Assembly: GCA_937871505.1 (NCBI GenBank)
Contig: CALMPF010000072.1
Location: forward strand, 1 to 53,317
DNA: 53,317 nucleotides
Reading direction: 5' to 3'
Source: an uncultured Planctomycetia bacterium
GTDB lineage: Bacteria; Planctomycetota; Phycisphaerae; Phycisphaerales; SM1A02
Positions 27,363-36,068 of the stretch are shown one piece after another. The notes beneath the pieces were generated by a model. It saw nothing but the letters and a program-made list of their open reading frames with translations, was not told the origin of the DNA and did not search any database. Each line of letters begins with the position of its first letter. The stretch's first letter is position 1. The position numbers and the translations under genes were made by a program.

Positions 27363-28513
27363 TGAGAGTCCCGCCCCCCGATCTCGGACCGCTTGACGCT
27401 GCGGGAGCGACCGGTGGCGATGCGCTGGAACGGCTCGCCGACGAGCGGATCGTGCACGCGGCGCTTCAGACGCTCGCGCCCGGCGCCCGGCTGCGCCTCG
27501 ACCGGGCCGTCCAGCTCGCGATGGGAGCCATCGACGGGGAGCCCGCGCCCGCCGCGCGACGAAGGCCGCGCCCGGTCGACGACGCTCGCCCGGACCGCCA
27601 CCGGCCGTTCGCGGCCCTGCTGCGCCTGGCGCCGATGCTCCTGATCACGGCCGTCTTCCTCGCCATGGCGCAGCTTCTCGTCGAGACCCCGAGCGCCGAG
27701 GCCGCCGCGGCGCGGAGCCTCGATGCGGTGGTCAGCGCCACCCAGCGGCTCGGACCGCGGCGGTACCTGCTCACCATCGAGCGCGAAGGACCCCTCCAGC
27801 CGATCGTCCGCAGGGGGACCGTCGACGTCGGTCCCGAGGGACGATTCGTCGTCCGCTTCGGACCTCCCAACCGCGCTCCGATCGAAGCCTTCGGCTATGA
27901 CGGCGAGGCCTACTGGATCTTCGGCGCCCGCGGCCCGGTGCGGCGCAGCCTCGACGAGCGCGTGCTCGCGGTGCGCGGGGAGCTCGGAGAGCTGACCTCC
28001 CTGCTCGTCGTCGATCGCCTGCTGCGCCGACTCCGCCAGGACTACGACGTGGTCATCGCCGACGACGCGCCGGCGCGGGACGGGACTCGCTTCGTCGCAA
28101 CCCGCCGCGCCGGCGCGCGCGAGCGCCCTTGGCACCCGGGCCCGGACAGGGTGACCTTCGAGGTCGCGCCGGACGATCGGGTGGTCACGTCGCTCGAGGC
28201 GACGTGGCTCTCGGCGCCGGGCTCCCCTCGGCACGGGCAGGGGCTCCAGAGGGCGGGTTTGCCGGGGGCGGGCTTGCCGCGGCAGGGGCCGACCGACTCG
28301 GAAGGCGCCGAGCTCGCGGGCGATCGTCAGCCGGCGCTGCATCCGAAGCGACTGCGCTTCGAGCTGCTGCGCAACGAACCGCTCTCAGGTGAACCGGGAT
28401 GGTTCGGCCATCAGCGCCACCACGATGACCGCCGGGAGGTGGTCGACGAGGAGCACGCGCCGCCGCGCTTGCGGACACCGCGGCGCCTCCCGTCACCGCC
28501 GCGCGTCATCTGA
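27359..28513 (+). CDS. Single-pass membrane protein coupled to the ECF sigma factor (possible anti-sigma)
   Basis: 384 residues from ATGATG at 27359, overlapping the sigma factor stop. The cytoplasmic N-terminus (1-80) is helical (ERLADERIVHAALQTL, RLRLDRAVQLAMGAID) and lacks a HxxxCxxC zinc anti-sigma motif. One membrane helix lies at about 84-108. The outer part is beta-rich (RYLLTIEREGPLQPIVRRGT, RFVVRFGPPNRAP, DRVTFEVAPDDRVV) and resembles LolA/RseB-type lipoprotein-binding folds by pattern only. Position and topology suggest a sensor that holds the sigma factor at the membrane; this is inference. The C-terminal 100 residues are low complexity. Confidence 0.7.
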   Translation: MMRVPPPDLGPLDAAGATGGDALERLADERIVHAALQTLAPGARLRLDRAVQLAMGAIDGEPAPAARRRPRPVDDARPDRHRPFAALLRLAPMLLITAVFLAMAQLLVETPSAEAAAARSLDAVVSATQRLGPRRYLLTIEREGPLQPIVRRGTVDVGPEGRFVVRFGPPNRAPIEAFGYDGEAYWIFGARGPVRRSLDERVLAVRGELGELTSLLVVDRLLRRLRQDYDVVIADDAPARDGTRFVATRRAGARERPWHPGPDRVTFEVAPDDRVVTSLEATWLSAPGSPRHGQGLQRAGLPGAGLPRQGPTDSEGAELAGDRQPALHPKRLRFELLRNEPLSGEPGWFGHQRHHDDRREVVDEEHAPPRLRTPRRLPSPPRVI

Positions 28514-28516
28514 TCG

Positions 28517-28549
28517 CGCCCCGGCTCGCGCCAGGCGCGCGCCGGGGCG
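28517..28549. terminator. Strong hairpin between convergent genes
   Basis: CGCCCCGGC (28517-28525) pairs with GCCGGGGCG (28541-28549), and CGCGCC/GGCGCG pairs inside it with a one-base loop. The result is an almost unbroken 15-bp stem. It lies just after the stop at 28513 and about 120 bp from the end of the convergent flippase gene. It has no U tract. Confidence 0.6.
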
Positions 28550-28667
28550 ATGCAGAGCGGCGGAGACGCGCCCCGCGACCGGGCGCATCGCGCACTCCAG
28601 CGCTCCCTGGCCTCCGCTCCGGTCAACCTCGCGGCGAAGCCGCCGCGGGCGCCGGAGCGCGAGAGGT

Positions 28668-30275
28668 TCAGTCGGCGCCGGCAGAGGCTGCGCCGCCTCC
28701 GCGGTCCGGCCTTGCCGCGAACTTCAGGCCGAGCGCCGCCCCCGTCAACGCGGCGCAGGCGACCGCCGCGGTCACGGCGGCGCACTCGAGTCGCCCGGAG
28801 GCCTCTGGCAGCGCGAGCGCGGTCAGGGCGGCTCCTCCGCCGGCGCCGATGAGCGGCGGAAGCACCGCCCCTCCGAGCCATCGTCGCGCCTCGCCCGGAA
28901 GCAGACGGGGAAAGAAGAGCGCCGGAATCGACCACAGCACGTACACGATGTTCAGCGCCGTCCACGCGAGGGCGGCGCCGAGCGGACCGAGCCGCGGGAC
29001 GAGCACCACCATCACCAGCGGCATCAGCGCCAGGGCGACCATGTTCTGGATCGCCGCGAAGCGCGTCCAACCCGCAGCGAGCGCCGCGCTGAAGGCGGGC
29101 GCGGCGAGCCCGTTGAACCCCCAGCCGACGGCGAGCGCCGCGAGCACCGCCGACATCCCCTGGTCCACCCGCGCCGCGCCGAGCCACGTCGTCAGCGATT
29201 CACGCGGGACCGCCGCCATCGTCGCTGCCGCGGGGATGGCGACGAGTCCTGCGGCGCGCGTCCAGCGGCGAAGCGCGAGCGCGTGCAGCGCTGCATCGGA
29301 ACCTGCGAAGGCGCGGCTCAGGTCGGGAAAGGAGGCCATGTTGACCGCCCGGACGAGCAGCGCCACCCCGCCTGCCAGCATCGCCGCGATGCTGTAGCGT
29401 CCGAACTCGTCGAGCGGCAGCAGGCGACTGACCACCAGCCGATCGAGCTGCGAGAGCACGCCGCCGGCCGCGGCGACCACGATCGTCCCGCGGATGAACG
29501 GCCAGAGCCGGCGCCACGTCGCGGCGATGGCGGCGCTCGATGGCCCCGATGCCGAGGGCGCGTCCGCGCTCGCGAGCGCTCCGCGCTCGGGCGAAGCCTC
29601 GCCATCGCGCGAGAGCGCGCCGCCGGCCGGCATCGACCGCCACGCGACGACCGCGACGACGACCGCACCGACCGCCTGGAGGACGCACTGCGCGCCGAGG
29701 AACCAGACGACGGTTCGACCGGGGTCCTGCGATCGCCAGGGGCCCGCTGCAAGAAGCCCCGCGGCGCTGACCGCCAGCGCCGTGCCGAGCGTCAGCGCGT
29801 TCGCCGTGGCGATGCGCTGAAGTCCGTAGAGCGCACCCAGGTGCGCCGACCGCACGAGGAGGACGGCCGCCGCGATCCCGATCACTCGGATGCCGACGAT
29901 GCAGGTCTCGTCGGAGAGATCGACGACCGAGAGCCAGTGACGGACGATCCACGGCGCCGCGATCCAGATCGCCGCTGCGCCCGCTGCGGCGACGAGAAGA
30001 AACAGGGCCTCGACCACCCGAAGCACGCGCCGCGACTCCGCCCCCGGGCTTCCCGCCGTCGCGAGCCGCGAGAGCTCGCGATTGACGGCGGTCGCCAGCG
30101 GAAACCCCGCGACGGCGAGCAGCCCGCTGACGACCGGAAGCAGCGCGACGAGTCCCCACGACTCCTTGCCCAGCCACGCCACGAAGATCGGCACGCAGAG
30201 AAAGGCGAGCACGCCTTCGCCGACCTGCCCGATGGCGGTGGCGAGCAGGCTGCGGAGGCGCCGCGAGAGGAGCAT
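28668..30275 (-). CDS. Polysaccharide flippase-like membrane protein (Wzx/MATE fold)
   Basis: 535 residues from ATG 30275 (MLLSRRLRSLLATAIGQVGE). It has twelve or more hydrophobic segments in two halves, with a cytoplasmic low-complexity loop of about 40 residues in the middle. The opening SLLATAIGQVGEGVLAFLCV and LGKESWGLVALLP, and the repeat in the second half LSQLDRLVVSRLLPLDEFGRY, are typical for Wzx-like O-antigen or exopolysaccharide flippases. It should flip undecaprenyl-linked glycan units across the inner membrane. It is divergent from the glycan genes starting at 30853, which supports the role. Confidence 0.85.
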   Translation of the reverse strand: MLLSRRLRSLLATAIGQVGEGVLAFLCVPIFVAWLGKESWGLVALLPVVSGLLAVAGFPLATAVNRELSRLATAGSPGAESRRVLRVVEALFLLVAAAGAAAIWIAAPWIVRHWLSVVDLSDETCIVGIRVIGIAAAVLLVRSAHLGALYGLQRIATANALTLGTALAVSAAGLLAAGPWRSQDPGRTVVWFLGAQCVLQAVGAVVVAVVAWRSMPAGGALSRDGEASPERGALASADAPSASGPSSAAIAATWRRLWPFIRGTIVVAAAGGVLSQLDRLVVSRLLPLDEFGRYSIAAMLAGGVALLVRAVNMASFPDLSRAFAGSDAALHALALRRWTRAAGLVAIPAAATMAAVPRESLTTWLGAARVDQGMSAVLAALAVGWGFNGLAAPAFSAALAAGWTRFAAIQNMVALALMPLVMVVLVPRLGPLGAALAWTALNIVYVLWSIPALFFPRLLPGEARRWLGGAVLPPLIGAGGGAALTALALPEASGRLECAAVTAAVACAALTGAALGLKFAARPDRGGGAASAGAD

Positions 30276-30852
30276 CGGTCGAGGGCGGGACAAGGTGGGG
30301 TCGAACGGGACCTGTCGGAAGTGGAAGGGACCTGGGGACGCGGGCCCCGCTCGCGCTCGATCCGGGCCGGGCTCGAGCAGCGTTGGAACAGGGTTCACAG
30401 TGGCTTCGAGGTGCCCTCGATGTCGGCGTCCCCAGCCCGATGACTTTCGCCACAGGCTGCCGGGGCCCGATCGGCCCGATCGAGTCGCGATGGCTTGGGC
30501 GACGGCTTGCGCGATCGCTCGGGCGATCGCCACGATACCGCGACGCCCCTCGAACGACACCGCCGGAGGCGCAGCCGCCGTCGTCCGTCGCTCCGAGCCC
30601 AGTCGTTCGAACCCAGTCGCTCGGAACCCGACCGCCCTGAAGGGCGAGTCGTCCAGTTGCCCGTGCTCGCCGGACTGGTCGCCGCAGCCAGCGCGGCGCG
30701 CCGCGACTCCGCGACCGACGGAGCGGCCGCAGGCGCGCGGCCGGAGATCGTCCTCGGCGTCGCCTCCTCAGCGCGGCCGGCGCAGCGACCGCGTGCGCGC
30801 CTCGTGCGCGGTTCCCGGCGTCCGCTCAGCCTGGGCTACACTCGCCGCTTCG
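30276..30852. other. Divergent intergenic region of the glycan locus
   Basis: 577 bases between the flippase and the membrane protein gene. No gene was recognised. It contains short repeats. GCGATCGC occurs at 30511-30518 and 30523-30530. Three units of 14-15 bases close to CCAGTCGYTCGRAC lie at about 30585-30629. One resembles a tRNA T-loop sequence but no tRNA can be folded. Confidence 0.55.
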
Positions 30853-32391
30853 ATGTCCAGCGGAGGTGCACACGTTTCGAGCGCAGAGGGCTCGCGCCGG
30901 GCGAGCGCTCCGGCACAGGAGGGCAGCGCATGGCGCGTCGGGCTCGTCGCCGCATGCGTCTATCTCGTCTGCGCCGCGGCTTGGCTGCTGGCGGCTTCGG
31001 CGCTCTGGGAGCACGGCTTCCGGGCGGGCGTGGTCGTCTCTGACGCAGTCTCCTGGCATCGCAACTTCGCCCTCGTGACGGAGGAGAACCCGCTGCGCCT
31101 CGCCAGGCCGGGGGTCTTCTTCCTCGCGTTCTACAGGGTCTCGCCGCACCTGAACACGCTCCTCAATGCGCTGCTCGTCGCCTCGTCGATCGCGCTGACG
31201 GCGGTCGCGACGCAGCGTGCGGTCGGCGGGGCCGGCGGCCTCCGCGCAGCTCGATTCGTCGCCTTCTCGATGGCGCTGATGCCATGGCTCTGGATCGTGA
31301 CTCCGGGTCCGACGAAGGAGCCCTTTGCGCTGCCGGCGGTCGCCGCCTCGATCCTCTTCGTCGTCGATCAGCGCGCGAGGACGTTCCTGCTCGCGCTCGT
31401 CTTCCTCGCCGTGCTCTGCATCGCCCGCGTCGAACAGGCGATCATGCTGCTGGGCATCATGGGCATCGCGATCGCGATGCAGCGCACGGCGAAGCCGCGC
31501 CTGCTCCTCCTCGGAACCGCGTGCGGCGCGCTCGCCGTCGGCGTCGTCCTCTTCTGGGCGGGCGAGGCCTGGCTCGGATACCGCACCTTCTTCAACCTCA
31601 GCCCGCAGCTCTGGCCGCTGAAGTCGACGCAGGTGGAGGGGCCGGAGGCGCGGATCGGCGAGCTGGGCCGCTGGCTCAGCGAGAAGGGCTGGTACGACCC
31701 CTTCTGGAACATCTTCGCGCTGGGCTATCGCCTCGCGGCGAATCTCCTGGGGACCGTCCTGAGGATGGGCGTGGTCACCACCTCGGGAGTCCCGTCGATC
31801 CTCGGCATCGGACAGGCCCTGGCGGGGTTCATCGTCTTCGCGGGCTTCGTCGCCACCGCGCTGCGGCTGCGCCGAGGAGACGATCGGCTCGCAACGCTGC
31901 TCGGTCTCCATCTCGGCGTGATCTGGATCGGGGCGTCGATGGTCGCGTTCGTCCAGCCGCGCTACATCCTCGTGGAGCTCCCCGTGGCGCTCGTCGCGCT
32001 GGCGACCACGGCGCCGGCGCTGCGGCGAGCGGTGCTCGGGTGGACGCTCGCCGGCGCGCTGGCCATCCGCGGGGCGCTGGCGCTGGCGGGGATGGGGATT
32101 CCCTCGGATCGACCGCTCGAAGACGATCGCCCCCCCTTCCTGCTGCTCAGCGCTCCGGCGCCCGGCGGACCCGCCGCGAGGCTGACCGACGTCGATCTCG
32201 CCCACGGGGAACCGACGCGGTCGGGGCGCCGACGGCCCCGCTGCAAGATCTCAGGAAACAGCCGCGAGCTTCGGCGCCGCAAGCCGCCGCTTCGGGCGAC
32301 CGCAGCAGGAGAAGCGGGGCGCTGGAGCGTTCAGGAGGCGGCACCCCCGGGCGCTGCGACCTCCCCGGACGCCGCGGAGCTGGCGCCGTGA
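30853..32391 (+). CDS. Multi-pass membrane protein of the glycan locus
   Basis: 512 residues from ATG 30853. After a short soluble N-terminus the protein has about ten membrane segments between residues 28 and 420, then a basic cytoplasmic tail of 90 residues. The first loop (VSDAVSWHRNFALVTEENPL) and the overall plan resemble GT-C fold glycosyltransferases or O-antigen polymerase-like proteins, but no diagnostic motif is clear. Its stop overlaps the GTG start of the next gene (GTGA). It heads the five-gene run of glycan genes on the plus strand. Confidence 0.75.
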   Translation: MSSGGAHVSSAEGSRRASAPAQEGSAWRVGLVAACVYLVCAAAWLLAASALWEHGFRAGVVVSDAVSWHRNFALVTEENPLRLARPGVFFLAFYRVSPHLNTLLNALLVASSIALTAVATQRAVGGAGGLRAARFVAFSMALMPWLWIVTPGPTKEPFALPAVAASILFVVDQRARTFLLALVFLAVLCIARVEQAIMLLGIMGIAIAMQRTAKPRLLLLGTACGALAVGVVLFWAGEAWLGYRTFFNLSPQLWPLKSTQVEGPEARIGELGRWLSEKGWYDPFWNIFALGYRLAANLLGTVLRMGVVTTSGVPSILGIGQALAGFIVFAGFVATALRLRRGDDRLATLLGLHLGVIWIGASMVAFVQPRYILVELPVALVALATTAPALRRAVLGWTLAGALAIRGALALAGMGIPSDRPLEDDRPPFLLLSAPAPGGPAARLTDVDLAHGEPTRSGRRRPRCKISGNSRELRRRKPPLRATAAGEAGRWSVQEAAPPGAATSPDAAELAP

Positions 32392-33131
32392 CGCGGATCT
32401 TCCGACGCGTGGTCGAGATGGTCATCGAGCCGCGGCGGCTCCTCGGCCTCCGACACCTGCCGCGCTTTCTCGCCGACCGGAGGGCGCTTCGGCGGGCCGG
32501 CCTCGCGCTTCGCTGGCGCGATCTGCATCCGCAGCTCGGCGACCGCCTTCCCGGAACGCCCTTCGATCCGCACTACTTCCATCAGGCCGGGTGGCTCGCC
32601 CGCGCCCTCGCGGCCGGGCGCCCGGCGCAGCACGTCGACATCGGAAGCGATGTCCGCCTGGTCGCGGCGCTCAGCGCGTTCGTCCCGATCGAGTTCGTCG
32701 ACGTGCGACCGCTCGACGTCGTCCTTGAGGGCCTCACCTGCCGCGCCGGGAGCCTCGGCAGCCTGCCGTTCGCGGATCGATCCGTCATCTCGCTCTCCTG
32801 CCTTCACGTCATCGAGCACGTCGGGCTCGGCCGGTACGGCGACCCGCTCGATGCCGACGGTCCGCGGCATGCCGCAGCCGAGCTCGCGCGCGTGCTCTCG
32901 CCGGGCGGCCGGCTGATGCTCTCCACGCCAGTGGGGCGCCCTCGCGTCGAGTTCAACGCCCATCGCGTCTTCGATCCGACCTCGATTCCCGCGCTCTTCC
33001 CCGGGCTGACCCTCGATCGGTTCGCGCTCGTCGACGACGGCGGCCGCTTCCTTCCCGATGTCCGGCCCGAGCAGGCGATCGGTGCGGAGTACGCCTGCGG
33101 GCTGTATGTTCTCGCGCGCCCGGTCGAGTGA
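32388..33131 (+). CDS. DUF268/methyltransferase-like protein
   Basis: 247 residues from a GTG that overlaps the previous stop (GTGA). The Rossmann-like core includes HVDIGSDVRLVAALSAFVPI and FVDVRPLD. The segment SCLHVIEHVGLGRYGDPLDA is the hallmark of DUF268 proteins, which are related to SAM methyltransferases and common in surface polysaccharide clusters. It likely modifies a sugar or lipid carrier; the substrate is unknown. The next gene starts 49 bases later. Confidence 0.85.
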   Translation: MTRIFRRVVEMVIEPRRLLGLRHLPRFLADRRALRRAGLALRWRDLHPQLGDRLPGTPFDPHYFHQAGWLARALAAGRPAQHVDIGSDVRLVAALSAFVPIEFVDVRPLDVVLEGLTCRAGSLGSLPFADRSVISLSCLHVIEHVGLGRYGDPLDADGPRHAAAELARVLSPGGRLMLSTPVGRPRVEFNAHRVFDPTSIPALFPGLTLDRFALVDDGGRFLPDVRPEQAIGAEYACGLYVLARPVE

Positions 33132-33179
33132 GCGTCGCGCAGGGCATGTCCGTGCGGCGCCGGGCCGAACGACGACGAC

Positions 33180-33911
33180 GTGAATCCCGCTTCGCGACCC
33201 ATGTTCGGCACCGTGCACAACTTCAATCAGCGAACCCGCGACGCCTGGGTCCGGGCCCGCGCTCGAGAAGTGGCCCCGGGGTCGCGGGTCCTCGACGTCG
33301 GCGCCGGCGGATGTCCCTATCGACCATGCTTCGATCGCTGCACCTACGTCGCACAGGACGCAAAGCCGCTCGATGACGCCGACCTTCGGCAAGGCGCCTA
33401 CGGCGCGATCGACCTTGTCTGCGACGCGACGGCGATTCCGGTGGCGGATGGCTCCTTCGACGTCGTCCTCTGCACCGAGGTGATCGAGCACGTCGCCGAC
33501 CCGATCGCGGTCGTCCGCGAGCTCGGACGCGTGCTCCGGCCCGGCGGCCTCCTGCTCCTCACCGCACCGCTCGGCTGCGGACGCCACCAGTCGCCGCATC
33601 ACTACTACGGGGGCTTCACCCCGGAGTGGTACCGGCAGTTCCTCGGAGAGGCCGGATTCGATGCGATCGACGTCGCGCCCAACGGCGGATCGCTCAGCCA
33701 CTTCGCGCAGATGTGCATCTGGGTGGTTTCGCGGCTTCGACGCGGGATCCCCAGGAGACAGCTCGCCTGGCGCCTCCCGCTGCTCCCGCTCGCGGCGGCG
33801 ACGCTGCTCCCGGCCGCCTGGATCGCCCGGATGATCGATGGCGCCGTCGGCGACGACGACTTCACCGTCGGCTACTTCGTCAGAGCCCGCCGTGCGGAGC
33901 CGCGCGGATGA
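33180..33911 (+). CDS. Class I SAM-dependent methyltransferase
   Basis: 243 residues from a GTG at 33180; ATG 33201 is an alternative. Motif I is VLDVGAGGCPY, the acidic residue follows in YVAQDAKPLD, and motif IV lies in DVVLCTEVIEHV with LRPGGLLLLTAPLG. A hydrophobic stretch near the C-terminus (LPLLPLAAATLLPAAWIARM) could bind the membrane. It sits between the DUF268 protein and a fucosyltransferase, so O-methylation of a glycan is plausible. The stop overlaps the next start (ATGA). Confidence 0.88.
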   Translation: MNPASRPMFGTVHNFNQRTRDAWVRARAREVAPGSRVLDVGAGGCPYRPCFDRCTYVAQDAKPLDDADLRQGAYGAIDLVCDATAIPVADGSFDVVLCTEVIEHVADPIAVVRELGRVLRPGGLLLLTAPLGCGRHQSPHHYYGGFTPEWYRQFLGEAGFDAIDVAPNGGSLSHFAQMCIWVVSRLRRGIPRRQLAWRLPLLPLAAATLLPAAWIARMIDGAVGDDDFTVGYFVRARRAEPRG

Positions 33912-34981
33912 CCGATGGCCGCGCCGCCGCGCCACGGTGCGAGGTCGTCGTCCGGCTCCTGGGCGGCCTCGGCAATCAGCTCTTCCAGTACGCCGCGGGT
34001 CGCGCGGTGGCGGAGTCGACTGGAGGGCGGCTGCTCCTGGACGCCGCGCTGCTCGGGGCGCCGGCGTCCGCCGGAACGGCCCAGCGCAGATTCGCCCTGG
34101 AGCGCCTGGGTCTCACCGCGATCGATGACGCGATCGCCGAGCCTGCGGCAGCGACCGGGCACACCCTGGCCGAGCGGGTGCTCACGACGCGCGGGCTCTG
34201 GAGAGCGATGCGCCTGCTGCGCCGAAGCAGGCTCCGGATCGGATCGACGCTCGGGTGCTTCGACCGGATGGATGGCGCGCCGCCGGCGCCGATCCCTGCG
34301 GATGTCCGACGCGTCGTCCTGACCGGCTACTGGCAGTCGCGGCGGTGCTTCGCGCCGATCGAGCCGGCGCTGCGCACCGAGCTTCTCGCTCGCTTCGGCG
34401 CGGCGGCCTCCGAACCCGGCGCGGCGCGGGCGGCCGAAGCCACTCGGCGCGAAGGCAGTCGCGGCGCGGCGAGCGCGCCCGCAGCGCCCTCGAGCGAGGA
34501 GGCGGCAACCGCGGCCCTCCACGTCCGGCGCGGCGACTACCTCGATCCGCGCGTCGCGCGCGTGCATCCGCCGCTTCCGGCGCACTACTACCGCGACGCC
34601 CTCCTGGCGATCGCGGCGCGGAGGCCCATCTCCAAGGCGCGTCTCTTCAGCGATGATCCGGCGCGGGCGCAGGCTGAGCTCGAAGCCGTGGGGATTCCGG
34701 TGCCGGTCGAAGCCGGCAGCGCGGCCGGTTCAGGCGCGCTCGATGATCTCGTCGCGATGTCGCGCTGCGGCGCTCTGGTGACCGCCAACAGCTCCCTGAG
34801 CTGGTGGGCCGCGTGGCTCATGGAGGCGCGTGCAGGCATCGCGGGTCATGGGAGCGATGGAGGTCGCGGGGAGAATGGGGGTATCGTCGTCGCGCCCGAT
34901 CCGTGGTTCGGACCTGCGGGCGCCAGCTTCGCCCATCCCGCCCCCCCGGAGTGGATGCGAACGACATGGCGGCATCCATGA
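33908..34981 (+). CDS. Alpha-1,2-fucosyltransferase family (GT11) glycosyltransferase
   Basis: 357 residues. The opening RLLGGLGNQLFQYAAGRAVA and HVRRGDY (residues 205-211, the GDP-fucose-binding HxRRxDY motif) are the two diagnostic motifs of family GT11, and NSSLSWWAAWL near the end is the third. An alanine-rich insert lies at about 165-200. The enzyme should transfer fucose from GDP-fucose in alpha-1,2 linkage to a sugar on a lipid-linked glycan. No GDP-fucose synthesis gene is in the window. Start and stop overlap neighbours through ATGA. Confidence 0.92.
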   Translation: MTDGRAAAPRCEVVVRLLGGLGNQLFQYAAGRAVAESTGGRLLLDAALLGAPASAGTAQRRFALERLGLTAIDDAIAEPAAATGHTLAERVLTTRGLWRAMRLLRRSRLRIGSTLGCFDRMDGAPPAPIPADVRRVVLTGYWQSRRCFAPIEPALRTELLARFGAAASEPGAARAAEATRREGSRGAASAPAAPSSEEAATAALHVRRGDYLDPRVARVHPPLPAHYYRDALLAIAARRPISKARLFSDDPARAQAELEAVGIPVPVEAGSAAGSGALDDLVAMSRCGALVTANSSLSWWAAWLMEARAGIAGHGSDGGRGENGGIVVAPDPWFGPAGASFAHPAPPEWMRTTWRHP

Positions 34982-36021
34982 GCACCAGCACAAGCACAAT
35001 CAGGAGCGCGACCGGAAGCCCAACTGGAAGCCCAACCGAAAGCCCAAGTGGGAGCGCGACTGGAAGCGCGACTGGGACCACCCCAAGGACGGCGGAGAGC
35101 GCAGCGGGAAGCACGCCGCGGATCGCGGTGCTCCTCCCCTTCAGGGACGCCGGTAGCGCGCTCGCCGCAGCCGTCGCTTCGATCCTCTGGCAGCGCGCCG
35201 AGGACTTCGTCCTTCTGCTCATCGATGACGGAAGCCTCGACGGCGCGGTCAAGCGACTTGAGCCGCGCGACGATCGCCGCGTCGTCGTGCTCGCGGACGG
35301 CGCCCGCCGCGGACTGCCCGCCCGTCTCAATCAGGGCGTCGACTGGGCCGCCGAGCGCGGAATCCCGCTGATCGCGCGGATGGATGCCGACGACGTCGCG
35401 CACCCCGATCGTCTGGAGCGGCAGCTCGCCCTTCTCGAGGCCGATGCGACGCTCGACCTCGTCGGCACCGGCTCGATCGTCACCCAGCATCGGCGGCGGA
35501 TCGTCGGATGTCGCCGGCCTCCTCCGCAGCATCCGGAGATCTGCCGGACGCCGTACCGCCGCTTCCCGCTCGCGCACCCGACCTGGCTCGGAAGGACCTC
35601 GTGGTTCCGGCGCCATCGATACGACGAACACGCGCTTCGCAGCCAGGACTATCAGCTCCTCCGCTCCGCGTGGCGCGCGAGCCGCTTCGCGAACGTGCCC
35701 GACCTGCTCCTCGCCTACGACGAGGGGGAACGGAACCTCGGCAAGGCGCTCCGATCGCGGGTCGCATGCGCGACGCACCTCTGGCGGCTCGGCGTGCCGC
35801 GCGGCGAGCTGCGCAGCGCCGTCGCGGGGAGCGCGGGCCTGATCGCGGGCGCGCTGGCGGATGTCGCCGTCGGCATCACCGGCCGTCCGGATCTCGCGGG
35901 ACTGCGCCTCGAGCGGGTGTTGCCCGAGGAGCGTCGCGCATGGAGCGCTCTGCTCGCCACGCTTCCGGAGGAGCGGCTCGGCGAGCGCTCTCCGACGCCG
36001 GGTCTCGCGACGGTGCCCTGA
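34978..36021 (+). CDS. Glycosyltransferase family 2 with repetitive N-terminal linker
   Basis: 347 residues from ATG 34978, chosen for the ATGA overlap; ATG 34966 is also possible. Residues 2-46 are almost only S, T, G, A and P. The GT-A core starts at RIAVLLPFRDAGSALAAAV, with LLIDDGS (83-85 region) and the metal-binding DAD of RMDADDVAHPDRL (D136, D138). SQDYQLLRSAW in the second half matches the ED-type acceptor region. There is a predicted C-terminal helix pair but no clear membrane segment. It is the last gene of the plus-strand glycan run. Confidence 0.92.
   Translation: MSTSTSTIRSATGSPTGSPTESPSGSATGSATGTTPRTAESAAGSTPRIAVLLPFRDAGSALAAAVASILWQRAEDFVLLLIDDGSLDGAVKRLEPRDDRRVVVLADGARRGLPARLNQGVDWAAERGIPLIARMDADDVAHPDRLERQLALLEADATLDLVGTGSIVTQHRRRIVGCRRPPPQHPEICRTPYRRFPLAHPTWLGRTSWFRRHRYDEHALRSQDYQLLRSAWRASRFANVPDLLLAYDEGERNLGKALRSRVACATHLWRLGVPRGELRSAVAGSAGLIAGALADVAVGITGRPDLAGLRLERVLPEERRAWSALLATLPEERLGERSPTPGLATVP
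35005..35076 (+). repeat. 12-bp tandem repeat inside the GT2 gene
   Basis: Six units close to AGCCCAACTGGA or AGCGCGACTGGA run head to tail and encode SATG, SPTG, SPTE, SPSG, SATG, SATG. A change in copy number would keep the frame and alter only the length of the N-terminal linker. Confidence 0.85.
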
Positions 36022-36068
36022 CCGCGCGTGCGCGATCGCGCGAGCGCGGCGCGGCGGCGCCGCTCACC

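Noticed and set aside
30511..30530. HIP1-type GCGATCGC octamers
   Set aside because: The octamer also occurs at 7053 and 36032, but in a GC-rich genome with many CGATCG words this frequency is not clearly unusual.
30585..30629. tRNA (GTTCGAACCC looks like a T-arm)
   Set aside because: The word is part of a three-unit tandem repeat; no acceptor, D or anticodon stems can be formed around it.
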